Shown: piece after piece, positions 17,001-24,670 of the stretch | Position numbering within the stretch: the first letter of the stretch is position 1 | Layout of the letters: every line of letters starts with the position of its first letter | IMG/VR virus record: IMGVR_UViG_3300010375_000024 | Location: 1 to 48,904 of that record | Length of the DNA: 48,904 bases | Strand: one strand, 5' to 3' | Origin: a virus | Position numbers and translations under genes: made by a program | The notes under the pieces: model-generated | What the model saw: only the letters and a program-made list of their open reading frames with translations | Databases searched by the model: none | What the model was told of the DNA's origin: nothing

Positions 17001-18514
17001 TCAACACCACCGGGACGAATGCGCAGCCGAACTACAGCATCACCGCGCAGGTAGCGGACCTCATGACGCTCTCGGAGCATGGGGCACTCTACGGAACCTC
17101 CTACACGGTCGGGGACATCGTGGCGGTGCGGGCAACGGGCAAGATCGTCAGTGCGAATACCATCGGCGATCCGAAGTTCGTGAACGCCGGCCGGCCGACG
17201 GGATTAGGGGTCGACGATCAGATCGGAAATCATGTCCTCATCATCGCGGGGACGGGTGCGGGGCAGGAATTGCCGATCGCAAGCAACACCAACACCACGA
17301 TGACCCTCAATGGAACCTGGGGAGTACTGCCGGATGCGACCAGCGTCTGGATCGTGGTCGAGCCGGACTGGATCTTCGATTCGCCGGGCACCTCGATCAG
17401 CAACACCACCTCTTCAGCACTCCCGGATAATCCGATCGGCAGCATTACTCTCGAGAACACCGCGGGCTTAACGGTGCTAGTCCAGGTCCTGACAGAAGAC
17501 GCCTACAAGACCAGCCTCCCAGATTTCTATGCTCCCTTCCGGGAGATCTACATCGTGGGGAACGTCGGGACGATAGCAGGCGGAGTTGCGAACCCTGGCT
17601 ACGCTACGGATGTCATCGACGGCGCCAAGCACTTCACAATCGACCTGGCGAATGGCTTCCAGCATCGACTGGTACTCGACGCTAACACCGTCACGTCGGG
17701 CTGGCTTACCGGGACGACCTACGCGATCGGAGACAAGTCGTACTGGAACGATATCGTTTACGCCAGCCTGCAGGCCGGAAACATCGGCCACCAGCCGGAC
17801 ACTTCGCCGACGTACTGGGCGGTTTTCACAGGACCCCTGATTACCATCGCCGAAATCCTGCCGATCATTTACACGGGCGGAACCATCGCCACCGGCATGC
17901 CCCCGGTTACGATCTGGCTCGATCAGGATTTCCTGGGGAATTGGCCTGATCCACTTTGGAACGCCTACCTGGCGATGGTGAATCCAGGCTTCGAATCAGC
18001 GATAGGAACGGGTTGGAGCACATCGCCCGGTCCGGCCACGGTTTCGACTGCGGCATCGAGGAACGTTCTGGGCATCCAGGCGGCCTCCGACGTCACCGCA
18101 AACGACGTCATCTACCAGGACGTCGTTGGGCTCACTTCCGGACAGACCTATGTCATCGAGGCTTGGCTTTACAGTGACGGGTCGACGTCGGGATTTCTCA
18201 CGCTGAACGATTCAACGGGGGCGAACGTGGTCACCGGCTCCCCCGCCAACCCCGGGCCGACGTGGACGCGGCTCAGCCTGCTTTACGTGGCGAATGCGAC
18301 CGGCAAGGTTCGAATCCAGCTAACGCACGACGCAACCACGGGACAGATTTACTGGGATGACGTCGGCGTGTATCCGTATCAGGGCGCCTATGCCTCGGAT
18401 GTAGGCCAAGAGGGAATCTCGCTCGGGCCCAATACCCGGAACACCTACAACCTCAGTTTCCACGGCACAGTCTGGACGGTCGATTCGTTCCGCCCCAATG
18501 GGTCGCAAACCTGA
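14042..18514 (+). CDS. Tail tip hub protein: gpL-like N-terminus, gpJ-like middle, carbohydrate-binding-like end
   Basis: 1490 residues. Residues 1-250 resemble gpL/DUF2163 tip proteins and carry a Cys cluster (Cys169, 194, 197, 221, 228), then GSFGGVQW; in lambda L such cysteines hold a [4Fe-4S] cluster. From about 280, PIPEVYGTCWVNGVRV and FINEAAWAATQISYIDI ... RRPTDQVVLALLNSCNGQL follow the J-type hub (the domain-III-like part). Residues 800-1210 are beta/Fn3-like. Residues 1218-1264 match a CBM5/12-like pattern (GWLTGTTYAIGD ... QPDTSPTYW). Residues about 1312-1447 are a CBM4/9-like beta-sandwich (NPGFES ... YWDDVGVYP). Separate K and I genes are missing. Confidence 0.8.
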   Translation: MAIFPITVAQAKELAVTGRPLLLARFLMFDGTTTLYVSTNPLNAIEGGAPYAGHNYYAQLLNSSIPGLQMRSSTGIDQIPNVTLEIADANRDLYTTIEQGGGFKGALLTIVLIFAAGNTNAYSSDEWIKFTGVCSKPQFGADGKITVTATATKNLSKTFTPAGRFQSRCGWVFPSTLAQQLDGALNRSSHFFECGYCPSASGTDPVYGGAVARGNAGFTSCSLTKSDCQARGMYTIDSASRPTGSFGGVQWAPAAGLSLSKSYLTGKDVSTNSSRNDSIYNQPIPEVYGTCWVNGVRVNVVNEANTTRSEVVFSMGQVGDVGGDIDVRGVVVDDIWVPRNGHSPDNKIFRWNPANRGSVNHIGTRRGIPTSDNGYNSNGDPFGSMAMIEYVIYSQVQGSSVRVLSGGQKVQIYAGSLGSYTKTMGRGIPDADGINPSWMVMDRLTWSNYQFTDLDIDSFINEAAWAATQISYIDITGASNTHSRFKISVAFEQRRPTDQVVLALLNSCNGQLRTDIATGLRQFFIRKTLADQQPSPNLDATGHNTSNYNTAVTSMHANGTGGSGYVAFWFDESTLSAPPVELARDSSQVSNRITFAFQNEENQWSQDSISVADTDDIARVGGFGAGNEVIENWPVEGICNFDQGIRVARVRLAEDIRGNELQDTRGSRIWKVFTNYRVAHLRSGDICGFSWQQLGFAPAVGLGIPGILVRILSVEDIGQNFETASVTFRWHEDIWYTDAYGQNPPPVYSDPRKGTPNRPPYPWSGFPAIRNADDAMFNGGGYGGGFFDFSVDYANAASGDTVPIATILGNPIINAFSSLQPPLVPQLGSSTSTGGFIPAGTRIYGVTAVDASGDESPMSLFCHVTTAVGVTLGTNKIPIRTSDPATVSFNLYGGFSEPTMTFQGNTPIGGLVGGAIVKSNFFINSGSPPDVVYDHFHIRAKKVVIPGVWWKDVTSSTVVGGTTVKIKVNGLFAADAWTGYIVSKLDINTTGTNAQPNYSITAQVADLMTLSEHGALYGTSYTVGDIVAVRATGKIVSANTIGDPKFVNAGRPTGLGVDDQIGNHVLIIAGTGAGQELPIASNTNTTMTLNGTWGVLPDATSVWIVVEPDWIFDSPGTSISNTTSSALPDNPIGSITLENTAGLTVLVQVLTEDAYKTSLPDFYAPFREIYIVGNVGTIAGGVANPGYATDVIDGAKHFTIDLANGFQHRLVLDANTVTSGWLTGTTYAIGDKSYWNDIVYASLQAGNIGHQPDTSPTYWAVFTGPLITIAEILPIIYTGGTIATGMPPVTIWLDQDFLGNWPDPLWNAYLAMVNPGFESAIGTGWSTSPGPATVSTAASRNVLGIQAASDVTANDVIYQDVVGLTSGQTYVIEAWLYSDGSTSGFLTLNDSTGANVVTGSPANPGPTWTRLSLLYVANATGKVRIQLTHDATTGQIYWDDVGVYPYQGAYASDVGQEGISLGPNTRNTYNLSFHGTVWTVDSFRPNGSQT

Positions 18515-21500
18515 TGATCAAAAACATCGCTTTCCTGCTCTTGTTCTTCGTGTCGATCGCGGCTGCCCAGCAGTCGGCTACGGAACTGAAAATCATTCCG
18601 AGTTCGAACGCTGCGACCGGTACCGTTCCTGGGACCGTGAAATTCCAGGCTAAGAACGGGCTGCATTTTACGGGGCTTTCGGGCGCCGATACGATTCCCT
18701 CAAATCAGATCTTCCGGCTTCCCACACACGATATCCCGGGCGGTGGGTGCATCAATACCGACGGTGTCTACAATCTCTCCGCGGGCCCGTGTGGGGGCGC
18801 GAACTCCACCTCTGTCAGCCCCACGAATCCGATGCTGCTGTACGCACATTTCCGCGATGACGATTCGGCGAGCCTCTATTGGGATTATTCGCGTGACTAC
18901 ATCAACTTCCGGCCTTTGCGTAAGGGCGGCTGGCCGTCTCCAACTCCTATTCGAGATCCTTCCGTCTACCTCGACACCGCGACGTCCACCTGGTGGATGA
19001 TCGCGTCGCCCTCAACGGCGAGCTGCCTGGTGCAGGTCTGGAGCACCACTGACCTGGTTAATTATTCAGCGATTACGACCATCAACTTTGCGCCACTGAT
19101 CGCCGGCTGCAATGGAGTCTTCGCTCCGGAGTGGAATCTCTCGGCGGGTCCAACGGGCCAGCTCGGGATTCAGCTTCAGGTGACCAATGACGACGGCGTC
19201 ACCCAGCATCCCCAGTTCGCCGCCTATAACCCGGCAGTCAGTTTGACCGCGTACACCGCGACGGCCTACACGATCTCCGGTACGGCATCGACGCAGACCT
19301 TCGACGTTTTCCCACTGTACGACACGCCATCGACCGCGTATTATCTCGCTTATGTCGATCACCAGAACGACTCCACCTGCCCGGATAACGGGGGCGGAGT
19401 CTTGTTCTGTCAGAAGATCGCCTACGCCAAATCGACCACGCTGACGGGAACCTACACCCAGCAGACCGCGGCGAATCTGCACGCCAACTCCACGGACCAC
19501 TTCGCCTTTGGAAATCGATCGGAGGCGCCGTCCATCATGCCTCTTGTGGATTCTCTGGCGCGGTATGGCGTGGCGGATTGCCTGCGACTCTATGCCGACA
19601 CCTGGACCATCCACTTTCCGGGAGTGCGGCAATACACCTTCAAATATGTGGACACCTGCCCGGCTTCGGTTGGAACAGACCCTTTCGCGAACGTCATGCA
19701 GGCGCAAGGCTGGGGAACTCCGGTGGAAGGTGTTGCAACGGCAGCCATCAACACCGCGGCAAGTTTCGGCGCCTTCACGATCGTCCTCAAGGGCCTCGGC
19801 TCGGGAACCCTGCGGGCGGGCGACGTCTTCACGGTCGGCGGACACGCCTATACGATCCAAGCCAACGCCACGGTGAGCGGCGCGACGGCCACGGTCAGTA
19901 TCTCTCCCTACCTCCAGGGCGCCATCTTAGTAAACGACGTCGTGACCTCGATCATCGCGACACCCGTCAAGATCTCAGCATCGGAGCACGGGACGATCAT
20001 CGCGATCACCGACCAGGCGACAGCCAATATCGTCTACAAGGCGGAGGACCTGTACCGTGCAGAACGCCGGGACGAAGGGCGCCACGTGTTCGGCAGAACG
20101 CCGGAGTCTGTTGGCTTCACACCATTTCTGATTACGGCTAACTCCGCATACAACACCGGATATCTGGCCTACGATCAGCCGGCGGAAATTGGCGCGGGCG
20201 GCCCGGATCCGGGCGATGCGAACGGGTACAGCTACGCATCTTGGTCCGCGTGCGGCATCGACCCCGGAAGCTGCCCGGTACCGAATGGCGGCGATGGTAA
20301 ATGGATTCACCAGTACGGCGGCCAGCCGGGCGCGAGCGCGTCAGGATCGGACAGCCAGCTCCTCTTGAGCGTCGCTACGCCAGAGACCGGCGAGTCCTCC
20401 ATAAGTTTCGGAAACGGGACCTACAGCTTCGCAAATCCACACCCGCTCACGGCATCGACGCTGGCGAAACAGTCGCAGTGGAGCATGGGCGAGAACAATC
20501 AGAACTTCGGCCCGATGGCGGCCAGTAACGTGGCGAACAATTGGTTCTTCGTCTACAACTTTGGCCTTGGCTGCGTGGCGCAATCCACATCATGTAGCCC
20601 CTTCGGAGACCCAACCTTCACCAACTCAGGATTCGAATCTGGCCTTACGGGCTGGTTCGACGTTTCAGGCACCGCATCCGCAACGAGTGCCATTCAGGCA
20701 CGCAGTGGAACCTTTAGCCTGGCCCAGCCAACAGCGGGCGAAGAAACCTACCGGACAATCACCGGCCTGACCACGCAAACGACTTACGTCGTGACGGCGT
20801 GGGTTCGCACGACGGGCGGTACCGGCAATGGATTCCTGAAGCTCGACGACGGCTTCGCCGGCAACGTACAGACTGGCAGCGCGGTAAATCCCGGCGCTCA
20901 GTGGTATCAGGTCGGGCATCAATTCGCCACAGGCACAGGGACGTCCGTGCGCATTATCCTGTCTCGCGGATTTGGGACCGGCACGGTGTATTGGGACGAC
21001 ATCAAAGTCCACGAGGGAAGGTATCCGGGCGGTTCCTTCCCGTTCGGCATCAGCGCTTCGACGGGTGAAGTCCGCGCCAACTACGGCTACAGCTTGGGCG
21101 GCGGCGACACCACCTACCAAGGTTCAGTGGATTGGATCGGCATGGCCTCGCCGACGCCCGGCCAGTTAAACATCGGCTCCGGACGCATGGGGGACAGTGA
21201 CGCCAATTTGGTATTCGGAACCTTCAACGCAGGAAACGCAATAACCCCATCTTTTAACGACAGCTTCGCAACGGCACGCCTTGAGTACTTCGGCGGTGGG
21301 GCAGCGAACAGCACGGGGGCGGGCCTGATATTTGCGCAGCAGTACGACACCACGCTGCCGACAACCATGCGCCGGGTGGGCGGAATCTTCGGCTATAAAC
21401 AGAACGCCACTGGATCGCTTGGAGGGGGGCTTGCGTTCTATACCCAGCCATTAACGGGCGACATGGCAGAGGGCGCGAGACTAGACAAGGACGGAATCTT

Positions 21501-22332
21501 TAGGCCGCTGAACGGTTTTGGACTCGGACCGCTTGCGAGCGCGTATGCCAACATCTATGCGCCATCTGCGGGAAACATCAATCTGGGTAACGGGTCAGCA
21601 GCAAGCACACTAGCCAATCTCAATTTCGGTTCGGCCCTTTTATACAACGTGAACCAAGCCCAACCTGTAAGCAGTATTCAATCATTGCTACCTTCAGGAA
21701 ACGGTGCGCTGTTAGCGTTCAACGCGCAGAATGTCAGTGGCGTCTATAAGGCGTTAGTCACTGGGAACCGGGCCGGGTACATTCAATTTGATAACTCTGG
21801 CATGAAGATGCTGGTGTCGTCCTCCACTCAGGTTGCAGGCACCGCATTGGGAGGATTTACTCAGCCGATGGCCGTCGACACTCTCGGCGGCGTCTCGTTC
21901 GGCACGCTGGTTTCGGTTCAAATCAACAACTCTGCTCCCGCGGTCAGCACAGGAAACAAGCTCGAAATCATCGGTGTGTCTGGTGTCGATGGCGGCAACG
22001 CATTCGGTAGCGCGACCAGCACGGACGGCATCACGACGTATTGGGGATCGAAGACGGCGACAGAGGGATTCCTTGGCACCTACTCGAATCATCCGTTCGC
22101 CCTTCGCCAGAACAACGCGGACGTCCTCACCCTACCCACTGCCGGGGGCGTCGCGGTCCTCGGCAATCTGAACGTTGGCGGCAGTGGCATCTATCAGATC
22201 GGTGCCAGCAACGGCGTCAATACATCGATCACCTGCACCTTCTCCACAATCACGCTGGTAGGGGGCGGGACGATGTCGGTTTGCACGGGCATTACGACGC
22301 ACGCCTTCTCCGGCGGAATCAAAACCAACTGA
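18514..22332 (+). CDS. Tail fibre/adhesin with signal peptide, GH43-like propeller and CBM-like domain
   Basis: 1272 residues; ATG overlaps the hub stop by one base. Residues 1-18 (MIKNIAFLLLFFVSIAAAQQ) look like a Sec signal peptide with A-A-Q cleavage. Residues about 105-395 resemble a five-bladed glycosidase propeller: RDPSVY near 148, WSTTDLVNY, VFAPEWNL, and SEAPSI with Glu337 where GH43 enzymes have their acid Glu. Residues 698-835 repeat the CBM4/9-like module of the hub (NSGFESGLTGW ... YWDDIKV). The rest is fibre-like (RLDKDGIFRPLNGFGLG, NINLGNGSAAS), closing with a beta-rich C-terminus. Likely receptor binding or glycan cleavage; enzyme activity is inference. Confidence 0.7.
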   Translation: MIKNIAFLLLFFVSIAAAQQSATELKIIPSSNAATGTVPGTVKFQAKNGLHFTGLSGADTIPSNQIFRLPTHDIPGGGCINTDGVYNLSAGPCGGANSTSVSPTNPMLLYAHFRDDDSASLYWDYSRDYINFRPLRKGGWPSPTPIRDPSVYLDTATSTWWMIASPSTASCLVQVWSTTDLVNYSAITTINFAPLIAGCNGVFAPEWNLSAGPTGQLGIQLQVTNDDGVTQHPQFAAYNPAVSLTAYTATAYTISGTASTQTFDVFPLYDTPSTAYYLAYVDHQNDSTCPDNGGGVLFCQKIAYAKSTTLTGTYTQQTAANLHANSTDHFAFGNRSEAPSIMPLVDSLARYGVADCLRLYADTWTIHFPGVRQYTFKYVDTCPASVGTDPFANVMQAQGWGTPVEGVATAAINTAASFGAFTIVLKGLGSGTLRAGDVFTVGGHAYTIQANATVSGATATVSISPYLQGAILVNDVVTSIIATPVKISASEHGTIIAITDQATANIVYKAEDLYRAERRDEGRHVFGRTPESVGFTPFLITANSAYNTGYLAYDQPAEIGAGGPDPGDANGYSYASWSACGIDPGSCPVPNGGDGKWIHQYGGQPGASASGSDSQLLLSVATPETGESSISFGNGTYSFANPHPLTASTLAKQSQWSMGENNQNFGPMAASNVANNWFFVYNFGLGCVAQSTSCSPFGDPTFTNSGFESGLTGWFDVSGTASATSAIQARSGTFSLAQPTAGEETYRTITGLTTQTTYVVTAWVRTTGGTGNGFLKLDDGFAGNVQTGSAVNPGAQWYQVGHQFATGTGTSVRIILSRGFGTGTVYWDDIKVHEGRYPGGSFPFGISASTGEVRANYGYSLGGGDTTYQGSVDWIGMASPTPGQLNIGSGRMGDSDANLVFGTFNAGNAITPSFNDSFATARLEYFGGGAANSTGAGLIFAQQYDTTLPTTMRRVGGIFGYKQNATGSLGGGLAFYTQPLTGDMAEGARLDKDGIFRPLNGFGLGPLASAYANIYAPSAGNINLGNGSAASTLANLNFGSALLYNVNQAQPVSSIQSLLPSGNGALLAFNAQNVSGVYKALVTGNRAGYIQFDNSGMKMLVSSSTQVAGTALGGFTQPMAVDTLGGVSFGTLVSVQINNSAPAVSTGNKLEIIGVSGVDGGNAFGSATSTDGITTYWGSKTATEGFLGTYSNHPFALRQNNADVLTLPTAGGVAVLGNLNVGGSGIYQIGASNGVNTSITCTFSTITLVGGGTMSVCTGITTHAFSGGIKTN

Positions 22333-22334
22333 CC

Positions 22335-22832
22335 ATGAAACTCAAACTCTGTTCTCTCGCCTTACTCCTCGCCATGTCGGCGATCGCGCAGACCGCCTTC
22401 ACCATCAGCGGCTCCATCTCAGACGAAGCTCTTTCCTCACTGAACTCGGTCACGCAAACTCTCCGCGCCACGAATATCTCGGTGTCCCCCACGACCGGGG
22501 CAGCCGTGGCGCTCAACGCGACCAGCGTGACGCTCTCGAGTACCACGGGCATTGCGGTCGACATGGGCCTGTTGATCGACAACGAAGCCATGCGCATCAC
22601 CAGTATCACATCGGCAACTGTCGTGGCGGTGACGCGGGGCACGCTGGGGACGGCGAATGCCACGCATCTTATCTCCTCAACGGCTACAGTACTCGCCTAC
22701 GGTGCGCTCGCTCCGTTCATCAAAAGTCTCGTCATTGCGGACGTGCGGCAGATCATGATGCGGAATCCCGGGCCCGCGGTGACCGCAGCCCAGGCGGCCA
22801 TCACCACCGCAACAGCCGGCGCGGTTAATTAA
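22335..22832 (+). CDS. Secreted Thr/Ala-rich protein of the fibre cassette
   Basis: 165 residues from ATG 22335, 2 bp after the fibre stop; a longer in-frame reading from 22041 lies inside the fibre gene and is rejected. Residues 1-19 (MKLKLCSLALLLAMSAIAQT) form a clear signal peptide. The body is Thr/Ser/Val/Ala-rich with beta character (VALNATSVTLSSTTGIAVDM, ATVVAVTRGTLGTANATHL), similar in style to small virion-associated or adhesin proteins. No family recognised. Confidence 0.65.
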   Translation: MKLKLCSLALLLAMSAIAQTAFTISGSISDEALSSLNSVTQTLRATNISVSPTTGAAVALNATSVTLSSTTGIAVDMGLLIDNEAMRITSITSATVVAVTRGTLGTANATHLISSTATVLAYGALAPFIKSLVIADVRQIMMRNPGPAVTAAQAAITTATAGAVN

Positions 22833-22837
22833 CCAAT

Positions 22838-23227
22838 ATGAAAACTCTCTTCGCTCTCTTTCTTTTCGCAGCGTCTGCGATCGCGCAGCAGACCGCACCC
22901 AAGCCGGCACTGGTACCGGCCACCGCCCCCCTGACCATTCCCGCGGCGCGGCAGGAAGCCGTCTCCCAGGTGATGCTCAAACTTCAGCAGGCCCAGATTG
23001 AATTGCAGGGCACGCGACTCAGTGGACAGGCGGAGATTGCGAAACTCCAGACCGCGGTGCAGGAAGCAACGGACAAAGCACAGGTCAAGGTTGCCGAAGC
23101 GCAAAAGGAGTATGGGGATTTAGAAGTCGCACTCCAAAAAGAATTTCACAAGGATGGTTGCAGATTGACCATTGAGAAATCGTGGCGCTGCGCTCCTGCC
23201 GACACCTCTAAGGAGTCAGCGAAGTGA
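22838..23227 (+). CDS. Exported coiled-coil protein, candidate spanin-like lysis factor
   Basis: 129 residues. Signal peptide MKTLFALFLFAASAIAQQ, a Pro/Ala linker, then a helical region of about 75 residues (VMLKLQQAQIELQGTRL ... ALQKEFHKDG) and two Cys near the end. It overlaps the next gene by GTGA and is followed by membrane genes and the endolysin, so a periplasmic lysis role (spanin-like) is possible. No lipobox Cys follows the signal peptide, so it is not a classical outer-membrane spanin. Confidence 0.6.
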   Translation: MKTLFALFLFAASAIAQQTAPKPALVPATAPLTIPAARQEAVSQVMLKLQQAQIELQGTRLSGQAEIAKLQTAVQEATDKAQVKVAEAQKEYGDLEVALQKEFHKDGCRLTIEKSWRCAPADTSKESAK

Positions 23228-23592
23228 ACTGGCTCAAATCTCTCTTCTCCTCCATCGGGCGCTTCTTCTCGTCCGACAAAGGCAAGCAAACCATCTCGAT
23301 TATCGAAAAGCTGGTGCAGATTGCCATACCGATCGTCCTCGCGATCGCGAAGGCCACCGGCAACTCAGGAGCGGCAGCCAGCATCTCATCGGTCCAGAAC
23401 GTGTACGAAACGTACGGCGTACCGCTGACACAAACCCTGGTCGACGGGGATAAAGCGGCGATCGGCAACGCGCTTCAAAATCTTGCCGTCGTCGTGCTGC
23501 AAAAGCAACTCCCTCCGGACGCTGCCTCGGTGGCCACCAACGTCCTCAACACCGCGGTGTCGCTCGCATACACGGCGACGAAGGTCTCTTAA
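23224..23592 (+). CDS. Small membrane-active protein, possible holin component
   Basis: 122 residues starting at GTG 23224 within the previous stop. N-terminus MNWLKSLFSSIGRFFSS is amphipathic, followed by a hydrophobic segment (LVQIAIPIVLAIAKATG, about residues 30-46) and an Ala/Val-rich helical C-terminus. Size, hydrophobicity and place ahead of the endolysin fit a holin or lysis regulator, but only one clear membrane segment is seen. Family not recognised. Confidence 0.5.
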   Translation: MNWLKSLFSSIGRFFSSDKGKQTISIIEKLVQIAIPIVLAIAKATGNSGAAASISSVQNVYETYGVPLTQTLVDGDKAAIGNALQNLAVVVLQKQLPPDAASVATNVLNTAVSLAYTATKVS

Positions 23593-23619
23593 CTCTCAAA
23601 TCGAAAAGGAAACACAGAC

Positions 23620-23778
23620 ATGCTTATTTTGTTGATCTTTCTCATCCTGATTTTTGGCGGAGGCGGATATTACTCAGGATTTTCAACCCCGCTTGGTGGA
23701 ATGGGCGGAGGCCTCGGGCTGATCCTGCTCATCGTGGTTCTGTTCATGCTCTTTGGCGGTGGACGGCTGCACCTGTGA
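23620..23778 (+). CDS. 52-residue two-segment membrane protein, holin candidate
   Basis: Starts at ATG 23620 after AAAAGGAAA. Sequence is two hydrophobic stretches, LILLIFLILIFGGGG and GLGLILLIVVLFMLFGGG, separated by a Gly-rich turn (TPLGGMGG), with a short basic end (RLHL). This resembles DUF3309-type tiny membrane proteins. In a lysis cassette it may be the holin or a holin partner. It overlaps the next gene by GTGA. Confidence 0.6.
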   Translation: MLILLIFLILIFGGGGYYSGFSTPLGGMGGGLGLILLIVVLFMLFGGGRLHL

Positions 23779-24044
23779 CCTTCATCGTTGATCCCGCCGT
23801 CTTCACGAAGCTCGAAAAGCAACTCGCCGACTCCCACCAGGTAACGATGGCGCCGGGTCCGACGCTGGCAAACGGCGATGAGTCCGGCACCCTCACTCAC
23901 GAGAAAGTCCAGGCCCAATACACCTTCACACCAGCCGACAGCAAGCTCATCGTGGTCGTGACCAAGGGCGGCAACTGGATGGTGAACCTCGCAGTTAGCT
24001 CCAGAATCAAAGACGCCATCAAGGCAGCGAGCGCTCCGGCGTAA
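23775..24044 (+). CDS. Small unknown protein in the lysis region
   Basis: 89 residues from GTG 23775, coupled to the holin-candidate stop. Mixed alpha/beta with no signal peptide; DPAVFTKLEKQLADSHQVTM and LIVVVTKGGNWMVNLAVSS are the most ordered-looking parts. Phage genes of this kind often follow the holin, but I cannot name a family. Confidence 0.55.
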   Translation: MTFIVDPAVFTKLEKQLADSHQVTMAPGPTLANGDESGTLTHEKVQAQYTFTPADSKLIVVVTKGGNWMVNLAVSSRIKDAIKAASAPA

Positions 24045-24180
24045 AGCAGAGCATCACGCCCAGCGCGGTGATGACGATTCCGGACCCTAGGTGCCATGCG
24101 AATCGCGATCGCCCGATCGTAAACGCCACCACGATCTTCCCCAGCCCCAGAACAATCTGAACCGCAAAAAGCCATCTCAT
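24019..24180 (-). CDS. Possible 53-residue membrane protein on the opposite strand
   Basis: An ORF from ATG 24180 to TGA 24019 encodes MRWLFAVQIVLGLGKIVVAF ... GSGIVITALGVMLCF, two clean membrane segments with a basic loop between them. It occupies nearly all of the 162-bp gap before the endolysin and overlaps the upstream gene end by 26 bp. The ribosome site is weak (GGGTGG touching the start). Two well-formed hydrophobic segments in an otherwise empty gap are suggestive, not decisive; an antiholin or holin role would be speculation. Confidence 0.35.
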   Translation of the reverse strand: MRWLFAVQIVLGLGKIVVAFTIGRSRFAWHLGSGIVITALGVMLCFTPERSLP

Positions 24181-24206
24181 CCACCCGACAATTTAAAGGA
24201 AACAAT

Positions 24207-24665
24207 ATGAACCCGCGCCAGGCGTCGCCGGCGGCTTCCAATTTCGTCAAGAAAGCGGAGTCCTGCGTTCTATCGGCATACCGGGATTCCGTCCGCTCCA
24301 AACAGTGGCCTATTGGAGTCCCCACAATCGGCTGGGGGCACACAAAGGGCGTCCTCATGGGCGACGTGATCACGCAAGAGCGCGCCGATGCTCTGCTGCT
24401 CGAGGACATGCGGGACGCAGTCGAGTGCGTCGATCGCAAGGTAGGGCCGGAGACGACACAGAACCAATTCGACGCGATGGTGAGCCTCGTCTTCAATATC
24501 GGGTGCGGGGCCTTCACGATGTCGACCCTCCTGCGATTATTCAACGCCGGCCAGCCGGCAGCCGCGGCGAGGGAGTTCGTGCGCTGGATCTACGCGGGCA
24601 ACGTTGCCCTCCCTGGTTTGCTCACCCGTCGGCAAGCTGAGCGGGATCTGTTCCTCAAGGTTTAA
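24207..24665 (+). CDS. Endolysin, glycoside hydrolase 24 lysozyme
   Basis: 152 residues, full length for the T4/P21-type lysozyme family that cleaves the MurNAc-GlcNAc bond of peptidoglycan. The catalytic set is Glu18 (FVKKAESC), Asp27 (SAYRDS) and Thr40 in PTIGWGHT; the Glu-Asp spacing of 9 is typical, while the Asp-Thr loop is longer than usual. C-terminal [18 protein letters not shown] and [16 protein letters not shown] are family motifs. No signal peptide, so it needs a holin. SD AAAGGAAA precedes the start. Confidence 0.95.
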   Translation: MNPRQASPAASNFVKKAESCVLSAYRDSVRSKQWPIGVPTIGWGHTKGVLMGDVITQERADALLLEDMRDAVECVDRKVGPETTQNQFDAMVSLVFNIGCGAFTMSTLLRLFNAGQPAAAAREFVRWIYAGNVALPGLLTRRQAERDLFLKV

Positions 24666-24670
24666 GCCAA

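Noticed and set aside
15809-17080. 423-codon minus-strand frame inside the hub gene
   Set aside because: High-GC shadow frame, Arg/Asp/Val-rich, no ribosome site, fully inside a well-supported gene.
24045-24206. Intrinsic terminator before the endolysin
   Set aside because: No stem followed by a T-run is visible; the gap is instead an open minus-strand frame.
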